Shown here piece after piece: positions 1-8,069 of a stretch of 64,000 bases of DNA. A program made the translations under genes and the position numbers. Numbering within the stretch: position 1 is the stretch's first letter; every line of letters starts with the position of its first letter. The notes under the pieces were generated by a model, which was not told the origin of the DNA, made no database searches, and saw nothing but the letters and a program-made list of their open reading frames with translations. The stretch lies in contig CAZVNL010000002.1 in the NCBI GenBank assembly GCA_964628055.1, positions 1 through 64,000 on the forward strand, given 5' to 3'. The DNA is from CAZBEL01 sp964628055 (GTDB taxonomy: Bacteria; Fidelibacterota; Marinisomatia; Marinisomatales; TCS56).

Positions 1-557
1 TCGCCGCCTTTGAGGACAAGGAACTTCTCGTCGAACTTCTCTTTCAACTCGCGCTGCCACTGGAAAGACAGGTTCGCCGGGCACACGACCAGGATGCGCT
101 CTGCCAGGCCGCGAAGCTGTAGCTCTCGAATGAGAAGCCCGGCCATGATGGTCTTTCCGGCTCCGGCATCGTCGGCCAACAGGAACCGCACCCGCGCCAG
201 CTTCAGGAGATAGTCATATACCGCTTCGAGCTGGTGTGGCAGCGGGTCAACGCGGGAAATTGAGAGCCCGAAATAAGGATCAAATTCATAAGCCATACCG
301 AGTGCATAGGCTTGTAATCCCAAGCGTAGTAAGCGGCCGTCACCGTTGTAATTAAAACTGGTACTAAGAATGTCGAGTCTTTTGATATCGCTGGCTGTCA
401 GAGTGACCTCACGGAAAAGCTCGGTCTGTTTCCCAACAAGTCCAAGAGTGTAAGTTCCATCATCATTATATTTTACCGTTATAACACACATTGGCTCGTT
501 GAAAAATGAACCGGAGAGAACTTGTCCTTCACAAATTGGTTTTGCTCGATCCATCAT
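1..557 (-). CDS. SNF2/DEAD-type helicase, N-terminal part (cut by left edge)
   Basis: The minus strand is open from an ATG at 557 to the window edge, giving 185 residues. A Q-motif-like segment (LPHQLEAVYDYLLKL, about residues 107-120) precedes a Walker A (LADDAGAGKT, about 128-136). Motif Ia-like residues follow (ILVVCPANLSFQWQREL, about 155-171). This order is typical of SNF2-family ATPases, which use ATP to move along or remodel DNA. Close relatives occur in phage-defence and restriction-type loci, but that role cannot be shown here because the rest of the gene and its partners lie outside the window. A second ATG sits directly after the first, so the start could be at 554. The first 270 bases look more GC-rich than the bases that follow. 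Confidence 0.8.
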   Translation of the reverse strand, partial: MMDRAKPICEGQVLSGSFFNEPMCVITVKYNDDGTYTLGLVGKQTELFREVTLTASDIKRLDILSTSFNYNGDGRLLRLGLQAYALGMAYEFDPYFGLSISRVDPLPHQLEAVYDYLLKLARVRFLLADDAGAGKTIMAGLLIRELQLRGLAERILVVCPANLSFQWQRELKEKFDEKFLVLKGG

Positions 558-581
558 ATTTTTACTTTTTGATGAGATTAT

Positions 582-764
582 TTACGTTAGTTCGGGTAAA
601 GTGTGAACCAAAATATACTGTGCTTTTGTGAAATTTTGTTTGTTTTCAAGCCTAAAACCATGCTTTGCGGGATTGCGAAAAACAGTTAATCGTTCCCGTA
701 CATTATTTAGTAAAAATGAATCTTCGTAATAATAATCCTCCGTTCCATAAAATAATGTAAACAT
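582..764 (-). CDS. Possible small protein upstream of the helicase (60 aa)
   Basis: A 60-codon minus-strand frame ends 24 bases before the helicase start, so the two could be co-transcribed. The product is rich in Tyr, Phe and Asn near the N-terminus (GTEDYYYEDSFLLNN), has no membrane segment, and matches no family I recognise. The DNA is AT-rich. There is no clear Shine-Dalgarno sequence before the ATG. It may be a genuine small gene, a fragment of a decayed gene or a chance frame. Confidence 0.25.
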   Translation of the reverse strand: MFTLFYGTEDYYYEDSFLLNNVRERLTVFRNPAKHGFRLENKQNFTKAQYILVHTLPELT

Positions 765-840
765 TCTGGAGCACGCAATGCAAAGGTATCCACCGGGCGG
801 GGCAAAGCTTTAACCCAACCTCTTCGGTCGTATTTATTCC

Positions 841-869
841 TTGATAAGGGCCCGTAGCGCCCGTAAATT
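841..869 (+). promoter_or_regulatory. Sigma-70-type promoter of the suf operon
   Basis: TTGATA at 841-846 and TAAATT at 864-869 are separated by 17 bases, the ideal spacing for a housekeeping promoter. Initiation would fall near 876, inside the adjacent IscR-like operator. The regulator gene starts at 897, so the leader would be only about 20 bases. Confidence 0.55.
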
Positions 870-873
870 ACCC

Positions 874-888
874 CGACTAAAAAGGTCG
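874..888 (+). promoter_or_regulatory. IscR type-1-like operator overlapping the suf transcription start
   Basis: Bases 875-887 read GACTAAAAAGGTC. They match 11 of 13 positions of the Escherichia coli IscR type-1 core (GACT-R-WWW-Y-AGTC) as I remember it. The flanking C and G extend the dyad to CGAC...GTCG. The site covers the predicted transcription start, where a bound repressor would block initiation. The first gene of the operon encodes an IscR-like protein with the cluster-binding cysteines, so autorepression that responds to Fe-S supply is the natural reading. Confidence 0.5.
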
Positions 889-896
889 TATTTAAC

Positions 897-1325
897 ATGC
901 TGAAACTAACGCGTAAAGTGGAATACGCGCTCATCGCCCTGCGGCACATGCAGTCGAAAGAGGCGGGGAGCGTGACCAACACCAAGGAAATCGCCGAGAC
1001 TTACGGGATTCCCCAGCAACTCCTGGCCAAAACACTCCAACGACTGGCCCGGGATGGCATCATCGAACCGCTCCAGGGTCCCGCCGGGGGCTACCGTATC
1101 CAAGCCGACCTTACCAAGATTACCCTGAAAGAATTCTTGGAAACCCTGGAAGGCCCCATCGGCCTCATGGATTGTTATTTCGACACGGATTGCTCCCAAC
1201 TCTCCGCCTGTAACATCCGGTCGCCCATTCAACAAATTAACGAAAGTTTACGCATCCTCTTTGACAGCATGACCGTCCAGGAGGTCACCACCGTCAACCA
1301 ACCCAAAGGGTCCCCCCATGCCTGA
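897..1325 (+). CDS. iscR: Rrf2-family Fe-S-sensing repressor, IscR-like
   Basis: The product is 142 aa. An N-terminal winged helix (LTRKVEYALIALRHMQ; then IPQQLLAKTLQRLARDGII, about 38-57) is followed by the beta-wing GPAGGYRI. Cys93, Cys99 and Cys105 form a CX5CX5C pattern, the same spacing as the three [2Fe-2S] ligands of E. coli IscR (92/98/104). In that family the holo-protein represses the Fe-S biogenesis genes and loses its cluster when Fe-S is limiting. The gene heads the suf operon, and its end overlaps the next gene by 8 bases, which suggests translational coupling. A weak AAAGG (881-885) precedes the ATG. Other Rrf2 types (NsrR, RirA, SufR) are possible, but the cysteine spacing and operon favour an IscR-type sensor. 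Confidence 0.88.
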   Translation: MLKLTRKVEYALIALRHMQSKEAGSVTNTKEIAETYGIPQQLLAKTLQRLARDGIIEPLQGPAGGYRIQADLTKITLKEFLETLEGPIGLMDCYFDTDCSQLSACNIRSPIQQINESLRILFDSMTVQEVTTVNQPKGSPHA

Positions 1326-1644
1326 AATCAAACAGGAAGACATCATCGCTGTTCTCCAGCAGTGTTATGACCCGGAAATTCCCGTGGATCTGTGGAACTT
1401 AGGGCTCATTTATGATATCCAACTGGAAAATAAAACTACCGGCTGCCGGGTAACGGTTACCATGACCCTGACCACGCCGGGGTGCGGTCTGGCGAATTAC
1501 ATTGCCCAGGAAGTGGAAAGCAAGTTGGAAGGATTGCCAGACATCCAGGAAGCCCAGGTGAAGCTCACCTTCGATCCCCGTTGGAACCCGGAGATGATGA
1601 GCGCTGAAGCACGCCACAAATTAGGGCTGTCCTTTCCCCAGTAA
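1318..1644 (+). CDS. MIP18/DUF59-family Fe-S assembly factor
   Basis: This is a 108-aa single-domain MIP18 protein. It carries the conserved CYDPEIPVDLWNLGLIYDI segment (about 16-34), the TLTTPGCGL loop with a conserved Cys (about 52-60), and the C-terminal FDPRWNPEMMS motif. Family members (SufT-like; eukaryotic CIA2) help mature or deliver Fe-S clusters. A second protein with the same domain (SufT) is encoded at 5741-6298, so this operon has two. The start overlaps the regulator's 3' end by 8 bases. Confidence 0.85.
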   Translation: MPEIKQEDIIAVLQQCYDPEIPVDLWNLGLIYDIQLENKTTGCRVTVTMTLTTPGCGLANYIAQEVESKLEGLPDIQEAQVKLTFDPRWNPEMMSAEARHKLGLSFPQ

Positions 1645-1654
1645 CGAGAAATCC

Positions 1655-3103
1655 ATGTCCCCTACCGACCAGACCCTCGAACGATTTACCCACCAGGACT
1701 ACCAGTACGGGTTTGTCACTGACATTGAACAGGAGCAGATCCCACCGGGGCTCAATGAGGACACCATTCGTTTTCTCTCCCAAAAGAAGGGGGAACCGGA
1801 CTTCCTTTTGGAATGGCGCCTAAAAGCCTACCGTCACTGGCGGACCATGACGGAACCGCGCTGGGCCAAGGTGCACTATCCGCCCATTGATTACCAGGCC
1901 ATCAGTTACTATGCAGCACCCAAGAGGAAGGACAGCGGACCGCAGAGTTTGGAGGCGGTGGACCCGGAACTCCTCCGTACCTATCAGAAACTGGGCATTC
2001 CCCTGGAGGAACAGAAAATGCTCGCTGGGGTGGCCGTGGATGCCGTCTTCGACAGCGTGTCGGTTGCTACCACCTTCCAGAAAGAATTGGAAAAACAGGG
2101 CATCATCTTTTGTTCCTTTTCGGAAGCCGTACATAATCACCCCAAGTTGGTACGGAAGTACTTGGGTAGCGTTGTTCCCTATACCGATAACTATTTCGCC
2201 GCCTTGAACTCAGCGGTCTTCAGTGATGGGAGTTTTGTTTACCTTCCTCCCGGCGTGCGCTGCCCCATGGAACTCTCTACTTATTTCCGCATCAACGCCA
2301 TGAAGACGGGCCAGTTCGAACGCACCCTCATCATCGCCGATGAAGGAAGTTACGTGAGCTACCTGGAAGGGTGTACCGCCCCCATGCGGGATGAGAACCA
2401 GCTTCACGCCGCCGTGGTGGAACTGGTTGCCCATAGGAATGCTACCATCAAGTACGCCACGGTTCAGAACTGGTATCCGGGAGATAAACAAGGGGTGGGG
2501 GGGATTTACAATTTTGTAACCAAGCGGGGCATTTGCCTGGAAGAGGAATCCAAGATTTCCTGGACCCAGGTGGAGACGGGTTCAGCCATTACCTGGAAAT
2601 ATCCGGGCGTCATTTTGAAAGGGGATCGGTCGGTGGGCGAATTTTACTCCGTGGCCCTCACCAATAATCACCAGCAGGCCGACACGGGAACCAAGATGAT
2701 TCACATTGGCAAAGCGACCCGGAGTACGATTCTTTCCAAGGGGATTTCTGCCGGACATGGACAGAACACCTACCGGGGGTTGGTAAAGATCATGAAAAAT
2801 GCTTATCAGGCCCGTAACTACTCCCAGTGTGACTCCATCCTTATCGGTGACCAGTGTGGCGCCCATACTTTCCCGTACATCGACGTACGCAATCCCACCG
2901 CGCAAATGGAGCACGAGGCCTCCACCTCCACCATCGGGGAGGACCAGCTCTTTTACTGCAACCAACGGGGCCTGGATACGGAAAATGCCATCTCCATGAT
3001 CGTGAATGGATTTTGCAAAGAGGTCTTCCGGGAATTACCAATGGAGTTCGCCGTGGAAGCCCAAAAATTGTTAGAGGTGAGTTTAGAAGGGAGCGTGGGG
3101 TGA
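1655..3103 (+). CDS. sufB: Fe-S cluster scaffold SufB
   Basis: The product is 482 aa, normal for SufB. Diagnostic stretches include DGSFVYLPPGVRCPMELSTY (about 191-210) and the C-terminal SQCDSILIGDQCGAHTFPYI block. That block contains the region of the catalytic Cys (E. coli Cys405), followed by MEHEASTSTIGEDQLFYC with the conserved Glu. SufB forms the SufBC2D complex, where sulfur from SufS/SufU and iron are built into a nascent cluster. The gene begins 10 bases after the MIP18 gene and is followed by sufC after an 80-base spacer containing a hairpin. Confidence 0.96.
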   Translation: MSPTDQTLERFTHQDYQYGFVTDIEQEQIPPGLNEDTIRFLSQKKGEPDFLLEWRLKAYRHWRTMTEPRWAKVHYPPIDYQAISYYAAPKRKDSGPQSLEAVDPELLRTYQKLGIPLEEQKMLAGVAVDAVFDSVSVATTFQKELEKQGIIFCSFSEAVHNHPKLVRKYLGSVVPYTDNYFAALNSAVFSDGSFVYLPPGVRCPMELSTYFRINAMKTGQFERTLIIADEGSYVSYLEGCTAPMRDENQLHAAVVELVAHRNATIKYATVQNWYPGDKQGVGGIYNFVTKRGICLEEESKISWTQVETGSAITWKYPGVILKGDRSVGEFYSVALTNNHQQADTGTKMIHIGKATRSTILSKGISAGHGQNTYRGLVKIMKNAYQARNYSQCDSILIGDQCGAHTFPYIDVRNPTAQMEHEASTSTIGEDQLFYCNQRGLDTENAISMIVNGFCKEVFRELPMEFAVEAQKLLEVSLEGSVG

Positions 3104-3136
3104 GGGGCACCCCTGGAATGATAGGCAAATTGCAAC

Positions 3137-3157
3137 AATACCCTTATAGGGTGTTTT
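3137..3157 (+). terminator. Hairpin plus short T-run between sufB and sufC (possible attenuator)
   Basis: AATACCCT (3137-3144) pairs with AGGGTGTT (3148-3155) across a 3-base loop. That is eight pairs including one G-T. A short T-run (3154-3157) follows, partly within the stem. This is weaker than a full terminator and lies in the widest gap of the suf operon before sufS. It may trim sufB mRNA or lower sufC-S expression relative to sufB. Confidence 0.35.
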
Positions 3158-3183
3158 AACTAAGTAGAAGGTTGGCTATAAAC

Positions 3184-3942
3184 ATGTTAGTGATCAAAGA
3201 CCTCCACGTGAGCATTGAAGGGCATGAAATTTTAAAGGGGATTAACTTGGAGATTAAGGCAGGTGAACTCCATGCCATCATGGGGCGTAACGGCTCCGGC
3301 AAGAGCACCCTGGCCCAGGTCATCGCCGGGCGGGAAGCTTATACCGTCACGCGGGGTTCTATTCTCTTTGAAGGTCAGGATTTGACACCCCTACCACCGG
3401 AAGAACGGTCACGACGAGGAATATTTCTCTCTTTTCAGTATCCCGTGGTCATCCCCGGTGTGAACAATACCTATTTCCTCAAGGCCGCGTTGAACGCCCA
3501 GCACAAAGCCCGGGGAGCGGAGGAATTGGATGCCCTGGACTTCCTGGCGCTGATCAAGGAAAAGATTAAAGCAGTGAACATGGACGAAAGCTATCTGAGC
3601 CGGGCCGTGAACGACGGCTTTTCCGGTGGCGAAAAGAAACGTAACGAAATCCTCCAGATGATTACCCTGGAACCCCAATTGGCCATTTTGGATGAAACCG
3701 ATTCCGGCCTGGATATTGATGCCCTGAAAACCGTGGCTGAAGGCGTGCGCCGTTATCAGCGTGCCGACCGGGCTATTCTCCTCATCACCCATTACCAGCG
3801 CATCCTGAAGTATCTGGTACCCGACGTAGTCCATGTCCTCATGGACGGGCGCATCGTGAAATCTGGGGGCAAGGAACTGGCCGACCAGCTAGAGGAAAAG
3901 GGATATGCCTGGCTCAACGAGAAAGAGGCTTCTGAAGCATAA
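3184..3942 (+). CDS. sufC: SUF system ATPase SufC
   Basis: The product is 252 aa from this ATG; an in-frame TTG at 3172 is possible but sits directly against the AGAAGG sequence. Walker A is GRNGSGKST (about 35-43), the ABC signature is FSGGEKKR (about 144-151) and Walker B is LAILDETDSGLD (about 165-176). The signature and the DSGLD segment are those of SufC, the soluble ABC-type ATPase of the SufBC2D complex, not of a transporter. The stop is 6 bases before sufD. Confidence 0.96.
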   Translation: MLVIKDLHVSIEGHEILKGINLEIKAGELHAIMGRNGSGKSTLAQVIAGREAYTVTRGSILFEGQDLTPLPPEERSRRGIFLSFQYPVVIPGVNNTYFLKAALNAQHKARGAEELDALDFLALIKEKIKAVNMDESYLSRAVNDGFSGGEKKRNEILQMITLEPQLAILDETDSGLDIDALKTVAEGVRRYQRADRAILLITHYQRILKYLVPDVVHVLMDGRIVKSGGKELADQLEEKGYAWLNEKEASEA

Positions 3943-3948
3943 TTACAC

Positions 3949-5292
3949 ATGGTCTCGCTAACTAAAAATCAAACCTTGCCCCCCTGGATACAGCACCACT
4001 ATGAGGTGTTACGCCAACAGTCTCCTACCGGGGAACCGGAGTTTCTACACACCCTTCGCCGTCAGGCTTTTCACCACTACCAGGAACTGGGATTTCCCAC
4101 CCCGCGCCTGGAAGCCTGGCGGGAAACCAACCTGGATCCGATCATTAAAACACCGTTCCAGTGGACACCTGATGGACAGCAAGCCACTCCGCAACTGGAT
4201 TTGAACCCCTTCCAAATCCCCAATGCATTACGCCTCGCTTTTGTGAACGGCCATTATAATTCCTCCCTCACGGCCCATACCTGGCTGGCGCCGGAAGTGG
4301 CCCTCCGTTCGCTTAAAGAAACGTTGGTCGAAAATCCGAACTCGCTGGCTGATTATTTAAACCAGGTGACCCTCTCCCAGCAGCACGCCCTGGTGGCTTT
4401 GAACACCACTTTTTTCACCGACGGGGCTTTTATTCGCGTCCCCACCGGTTTTAGGTTGGAGCGACCCTTGCACCTCTTTTTCCTCGCGCCGCAAAATGAC
4501 GAAAAGGTGGTCGTCTATCCCCGGAATATCATTCTGATGGGAGCCGGTAGTGAAGGCAAGATCATCGAGCACTATATGGGATTTCCTGGAACTGCCTACC
4601 TCAATGACGCCGTTACCGAGGTTTACCTGGAAAACGACGCCCGCTTGCAACACGTGAAGGTGGTTGAGGAGGCTCCCGGTGGAAACCACCTGGCCACGAC
4701 TAACGTCGTCCAGGCCCGGGATAGTCAGTTCACCTCTCACGTGCTCTGCTATGGGGGAGCCCTGGTACGCAATGACCTTCGGGTCCATTTGGAAGGGACC
4801 GGGAGCCAATGCCGGTTATTCGGTTTGGTTCTGGCCAGGGCTCACCAGCATGTAGACAACCATACTATCATTGAACATCGTCACCCTCAGGGGACCAGTG
4901 AGGAACTGTACAAAGGCATTTACCGGGACCATGCCCGGGGAGTGTTCAATGGCTTGGTCCAGGTCCAACCGGGGGCGCAAAAGACGGAGGCTCGGCAGAC
5001 GAATCGTAACCTGATCCTTTCCGCAACTGCCCGGGTCAACTCCGATCCCCAGCTGGAGATTCACGCCAATGATGTTCAGTGCACCCATGCCTCGGCCACC
5101 GGGCAGATGGACCCCGAGGTACTTTTTTATCTGCGCTCCCGGGGTATTGATCGTTTCATGGCCCAGACCTTATTTGTCCACGGGTTTGCCAGCGATATTT
5201 TAGAGACCCTTCCTTTGGGCGAGTTGAGATCGCGCGGGGAGCGGCTGTTGACCCAGTGGATGAAAACCAGTTCAGCAGGCCGGTCAGCCTGA
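3949..5292 (+). CDS. sufD: Fe-S cluster assembly protein SufD
   Basis: The product is 447 aa, a SufB paralogue. It has a helical N-terminal domain and a C-terminal beta-helix containing FTDGAFIRVPTGFRLERPLH (about 157-176). The C-terminal block has CTHASATGQMD with the conserved His (E. coli His360 equivalent), then LFYLRSRGID. SufD heterodimerises with SufB, and the cluster is thought to form at their interface. The TGA stop overlaps the sufU ATG (TGATG at 5290-5294). Confidence 0.94.
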   Translation: MVSLTKNQTLPPWIQHHYEVLRQQSPTGEPEFLHTLRRQAFHHYQELGFPTPRLEAWRETNLDPIIKTPFQWTPDGQQATPQLDLNPFQIPNALRLAFVNGHYNSSLTAHTWLAPEVALRSLKETLVENPNSLADYLNQVTLSQQHALVALNTTFFTDGAFIRVPTGFRLERPLHLFFLAPQNDEKVVVYPRNIILMGAGSEGKIIEHYMGFPGTAYLNDAVTEVYLENDARLQHVKVVEEAPGGNHLATTNVVQARDSQFTSHVLCYGGALVRNDLRVHLEGTGSQCRLFGLVLARAHQHVDNHTIIEHRHPQGTSEELYKGIYRDHARGVFNGLVQVQPGAQKTEARQTNRNLILSATARVNSDPQLEIHANDVQCTHASATGQMDPEVLFYLRSRGIDRFMAQTLFVHGFASDILETLPLGELRSRGERLLTQWMKTSSAGRSA

Positions 5293-5735
5293 TGGATGAG
5301 CTTCGTGAACTCTACCAGGAAGTGATCCTGGAACACTATAAAAGCCCGCGGAATTTCGGTCGCCTGGACCATCCTACCCACCAGGGTGAGGGGAATAATC
5401 CCCTCTGTGGGGACCGCCTTTCCCTTGAGCTACAGGTGAAGGATGAGGTCATCCGGGACGTTCGCTTTCAGGGCTCCGGGTGCGCCATTTCCAAGGCCTC
5501 GGCTTCGTTAATGACTACCCTATTGAAGGGCAAAACGGTTTTCGAAGCGCTCCGGCTTTTCGACCAGTTTCATTACCTGATTACTACCGGGAAGGTGGTC
5601 TCGGAAGACGTGGGAAAATTGACGGTCTTAGCCGGCGTGCACAAATATCCCTCGCGGATCAAGTGTGCCAGTCTCGCCTGGCACACCATGAAAAATGTCC
5701 TCCAGGGCGAGTCCGAAACAGTCACTACGGAATAA
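5292..5735 (+). CDS. sufU: SufU, zinc-dependent sulfurtransferase / NifU-like N-domain
   Basis: The product is 147 aa from the ATG at 5292, which overlaps the sufD stop. A longer frame from 5256 exists but would run far into sufD. The family pattern is complete: IxLEHYKSPRNFG-type N-terminus, NNPLCGDRL with Cys and Asp, GSGCAISKAS with the second Cys, and IKCASLAWH with the third. In Firmicutes SufU takes persulfide sulfur from SufS by swapping its zinc ligand with the SufS active site. The sufBCD-sufU-sufT-sufS context and the absence of sufE fit that role. Confidence 0.93.
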   Translation: MDELRELYQEVILEHYKSPRNFGRLDHPTHQGEGNNPLCGDRLSLELQVKDEVIRDVRFQGSGCAISKASASLMTTLLKGKTVFEALRLFDQFHYLITTGKVVSEDVGKLTVLAGVHKYPSRIKCASLAWHTMKNVLQGESETVTTE

Positions 5736-5740
5736 ACCCC

Positions 5741-6298
5741 ATGATTAACAGTCAAACAAACCAGGAAGTAGTAGTCTTGTCACGGGAATGCCCGGCAACA
5801 ATGATCCCCTCGGGATCACGGGTCGTATTGAAGAAAGGGGAACGGGCCATCATCACCCAGGCCCTGGGAGGCAGCTACACGGTCATCGTTGGCGGGAATC
5901 TCTTCCGGGTGGAGGGTAGCGAAGGCGATGCGTTGGGAAAAACACCGGAAAAGATGCCCCGTGAGGGCACCCCGCCAGGCGAAAACCGGGTCAATGAGCG
6001 GGCCGTATGGGATGCGCTAAAATCTTGCTACGATCCTGAAATTCCGGTGAACATCGTTGATCTGGGACTCATTTATTCCTGCGAATTTGATCCAACACCG
6101 GAGGGGACCATCGTGGAGATCAAAATGACCCTCACGGCTCCGGGCTGTGGTATGGGGGGCATTTTGGCGGACGAAGTTCGTGAGAAAGTACAATCCCTAC
6201 CCGGCGTCCTTGATGTAAAAGTGGAATTGGTGTGGGACCCCCCGTGGAACCAGGGGATGATGAGCGAAGCGGCACGGTTGCAATTGGGGATGTTTTAA
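5741..6298 (+). CDS. sufT: SufT, MIP18-domain Fe-S maturation protein with N-terminal extension
   Basis: The product is 185 aa from the ATG at 5741, five bases after sufU. An open frame extends upstream to 5480 inside sufU but is not a credible start. The N-terminal 60 residues (PSGSRVVLKKGERAIITQAL...YTVIVGGNLFRV) match the extra beta domain of the SufT family. The C-terminal MIP18 domain has CYDPEIPVNIVDLGLIY, LTAPGCGMG with a conserved Cys, and WDPPWNQGMMS. In Staphylococcus, SufT aids Fe-S maturation under high demand. The TAA stop shares its last base with the sufS ATG. Confidence 0.92.
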   Translation: MINSQTNQEVVVLSRECPATMIPSGSRVVLKKGERAIITQALGGSYTVIVGGNLFRVEGSEGDALGKTPEKMPREGTPPGENRVNERAVWDALKSCYDPEIPVNIVDLGLIYSCEFDPTPEGTIVEIKMTLTAPGCGMGGILADEVREKVQSLPGVLDVKVELVWDPPWNQGMMSEAARLQLGMF

Positions 6299-7706
6299 TG
6301 GAACCGCCAGCCCCTCATCCAGAAGTTGACACCCTGGACGTCCAACGCCTGCGCCGGGATTTTCCTTCCCTGCAACAAACGGTTCACGGGAAACCGTTGA
6401 TTTACCTGGANNNNNNNNNNNNNNNNNNNNNNNNNNNNNNNNNNNNNNNNNNNNNNNNNNNNNNNNNNNNNNNNNNNNNNNNNNNNNNNNNNNNNNNNNN
6501 NNNNNNNNNNGGGATTTTCCTTCCCTGCAACAAACGGTTCACGGGAAACCGTTGATTTACCTGGATAATGCCGCCACGACCCATAAACCCCAAGCGGTTA
6601 TTGCTAAAGTGGTGGAGTACTATGAACAATACAACGCCAATGTCCACCGGGGAATTTATACGTCCAGCGTCCGGGCCACCGAGGAGTACGAATTAGCGCG
6701 GGGAAAAGTGGCCCGTTTGATTAATGCCTCCGAGTCCAGTTCGATTATTTTCACAAAGGGAACAACCGACGCTATTAACTTGGTAGCCTCCACGTATGGG
6801 CGTCAATATTTACAAGCCGGAGATGAGGTGCTCCTCACGGAAATGGAACACCACAGCAATCTGGTTCCGTGGCAGCTCTTAGCACGCGAGATGGGTGTGC
6901 ACTTGCGGTTTATTCCCTTTTTGCCCGACGGCACCCTGGATTTGTCCGACCCAGAACGTTATTTCACCGCGCACACAAAATTGGTCTCCGTGATTCACCA
7001 ATCCAATGTATTTGGCACCATCAATCCCGTGAGGAAACTGGTTTCCTTGGCCCACGCGGTGGAGGCCCCGATCTTGATCGATGCTGCCCAGAGCGTTCCC
7101 CACATACCCGTTGACGTCCAGGAGTTAGATTGTGATTTCTTGGCCTTCTCCGGGCATAAAATGCTGGGTCCCACCGGGATTGGTGTGCTCTTTGGCAAAC
7201 CCCATTGGTTGGAATCCCTGGAGCCCTTTCAAGGCGGGGGCGAGATGATTAGTAACGTCACGCTTACGGAAGCCACCTGGAACGACATTCCCCTTAAGTT
7301 TGAGGCAGGTACGCCCAACATTGCCCAGGCCATTGGCCTGGGGGCGGCCGTGGATTACCTCCAAATCATAGGACTCGGTAAACTCCAAACCTATGAAAAA
7401 AAGCTTACCGATGTCTTACTGGAAGCCCTTGCCAATATTCCCGGGATCACAATCTATGGCCGTGCTAAAAACCGGGGGTCCGTGGTTAGCTTCAATCTGG
7501 ACGGTATTCATCCCCACGATGTGGCCCAACTCCTGGATCAGGACGGAATTGCCATTCGTGCCGGGCATCATTGCGCCCAACCGGTCATGGAAAAATTAGG
7601 GGTGGCGGCTACCAATCGCGTTAGCATGTACCTCTACAACCAATCCAGTGATTTGGATGCACTCTGTGAAAGTCTGCAAAAAACCATTAATTTTCTGAGG
7701 AATTAA
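6298..7706 (+). CDS. sufS: Cysteine desulfurase SufS (split by an assembly gap)
   Basis: This is a PLP-dependent class V aminotransferase-fold enzyme that takes sulfur from cysteine. The N-terminus is at 6298-6410. Ns fill 6411-6510, and the 55 bases before the Ns are repeated exactly after them (6511-6565). Deleting the Ns and one copy gives a continuous 417-codon frame with no stop, normal for SufS (E. coli 406 aa). Landmarks are YLDNAATTHKP, ANVHRGIYTSS, MEHHSNLVPWQ, the PLP lysine in FSGHKMLGPTGIGVL, and the catalytic Cys in RAGHHCAQP. As printed, the two halves are in different frames. That is an artefact, not a frameshift mutation. Confidence 0.93.
6411..6510. other. Scaffold gap of 100 Ns inside sufS
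   Basis: There are exactly 100 Ns, the usual placeholder for a gap of unknown size. The flanks at 6356-6410 and 6511-6565 are identical over 55 bases, so the two contigs overlap and no sequence is missing. The real spacing should be 155 bases shorter than shown. Confidence 0.95.
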
Positions 7707-7753
7707 TACGGCCTAACAAACCCTGAGACCGATGTCAAGCCTAAGGAGGACAC

Positions 7754-8005
7754 ATGGCTGAGAAAAAGACGTACAAATACTTGGTTACCATGCGCTGGTA
7801 CATTGAAACGGATGAGAAGTTAGTCCCTGGTGCCCGGGAGACCGATGATAAAATTCTGCATATTCTCCGTCATCGGAAAGATGGGTCCCGGAGCTGTCCC
7901 AACTGTCCTACACGAAACAATGAAGGATATGCGATCCTTGATTACCACTATTTCATGGGGACCAACAAACCGGTGTATATGTCCACGGAGTTGATTAAGG
8001 AATGA
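7754..8005 (+). CDS. Small conserved-looking protein of unknown function (83 aa)
   Basis: A strong Shine-Dalgarno sequence (AAGGAGG, 7744-7750) precedes the ATG, so the gene is very likely expressed. The product has no membrane segment. A central SCPNCPT pair of cysteines could bind metal together with nearby His residues (for example HILRHRKDG and DYHYFMG). I do not recognise a family. It lies 47 bases after sufS on the same strand, so it may be read through from the suf operon, but nothing else ties it to Fe-S assembly. Confidence 0.75.
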   Translation: MAEKKTYKYLVTMRWYIETDEKLVPGARETDDKILHILRHRKDGSRSCPNCPTRNNEGYAILDYHYFMGTNKPVYMSTELIKE

Positions 8006-8069
8006 CGAGTCATCCCTAAGGATTCTGAAAATTGCGAAATAAACTAACGACTGAGCGCAAACTAAAACG

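Larger units (their letters stand above)
826..894. repeat. 11-bp direct repeat in the suf promoter region
   Basis: The word GGTCGTATTTA occurs exactly at 826-836 and again at 884-894, 58 bases apart. The second copy overlaps the right half of the IscR-like operator and ends just before the regulator's ATG at 897. The first copy lies just upstream of the -35 element. It may be a second regulator contact site. Confidence 0.5.

Noticed and set aside
10..213. Plus-strand 67-aa frame at the left end
   Set aside because: It is the shadow of the helicase on the other strand; the helicase frame has ordered motifs.
6356..6565. A true 55-bp repeat in sufS
   Set aside because: The copies flank exactly 100 Ns and merging them restores one reading frame, so it is an assembly overlap.
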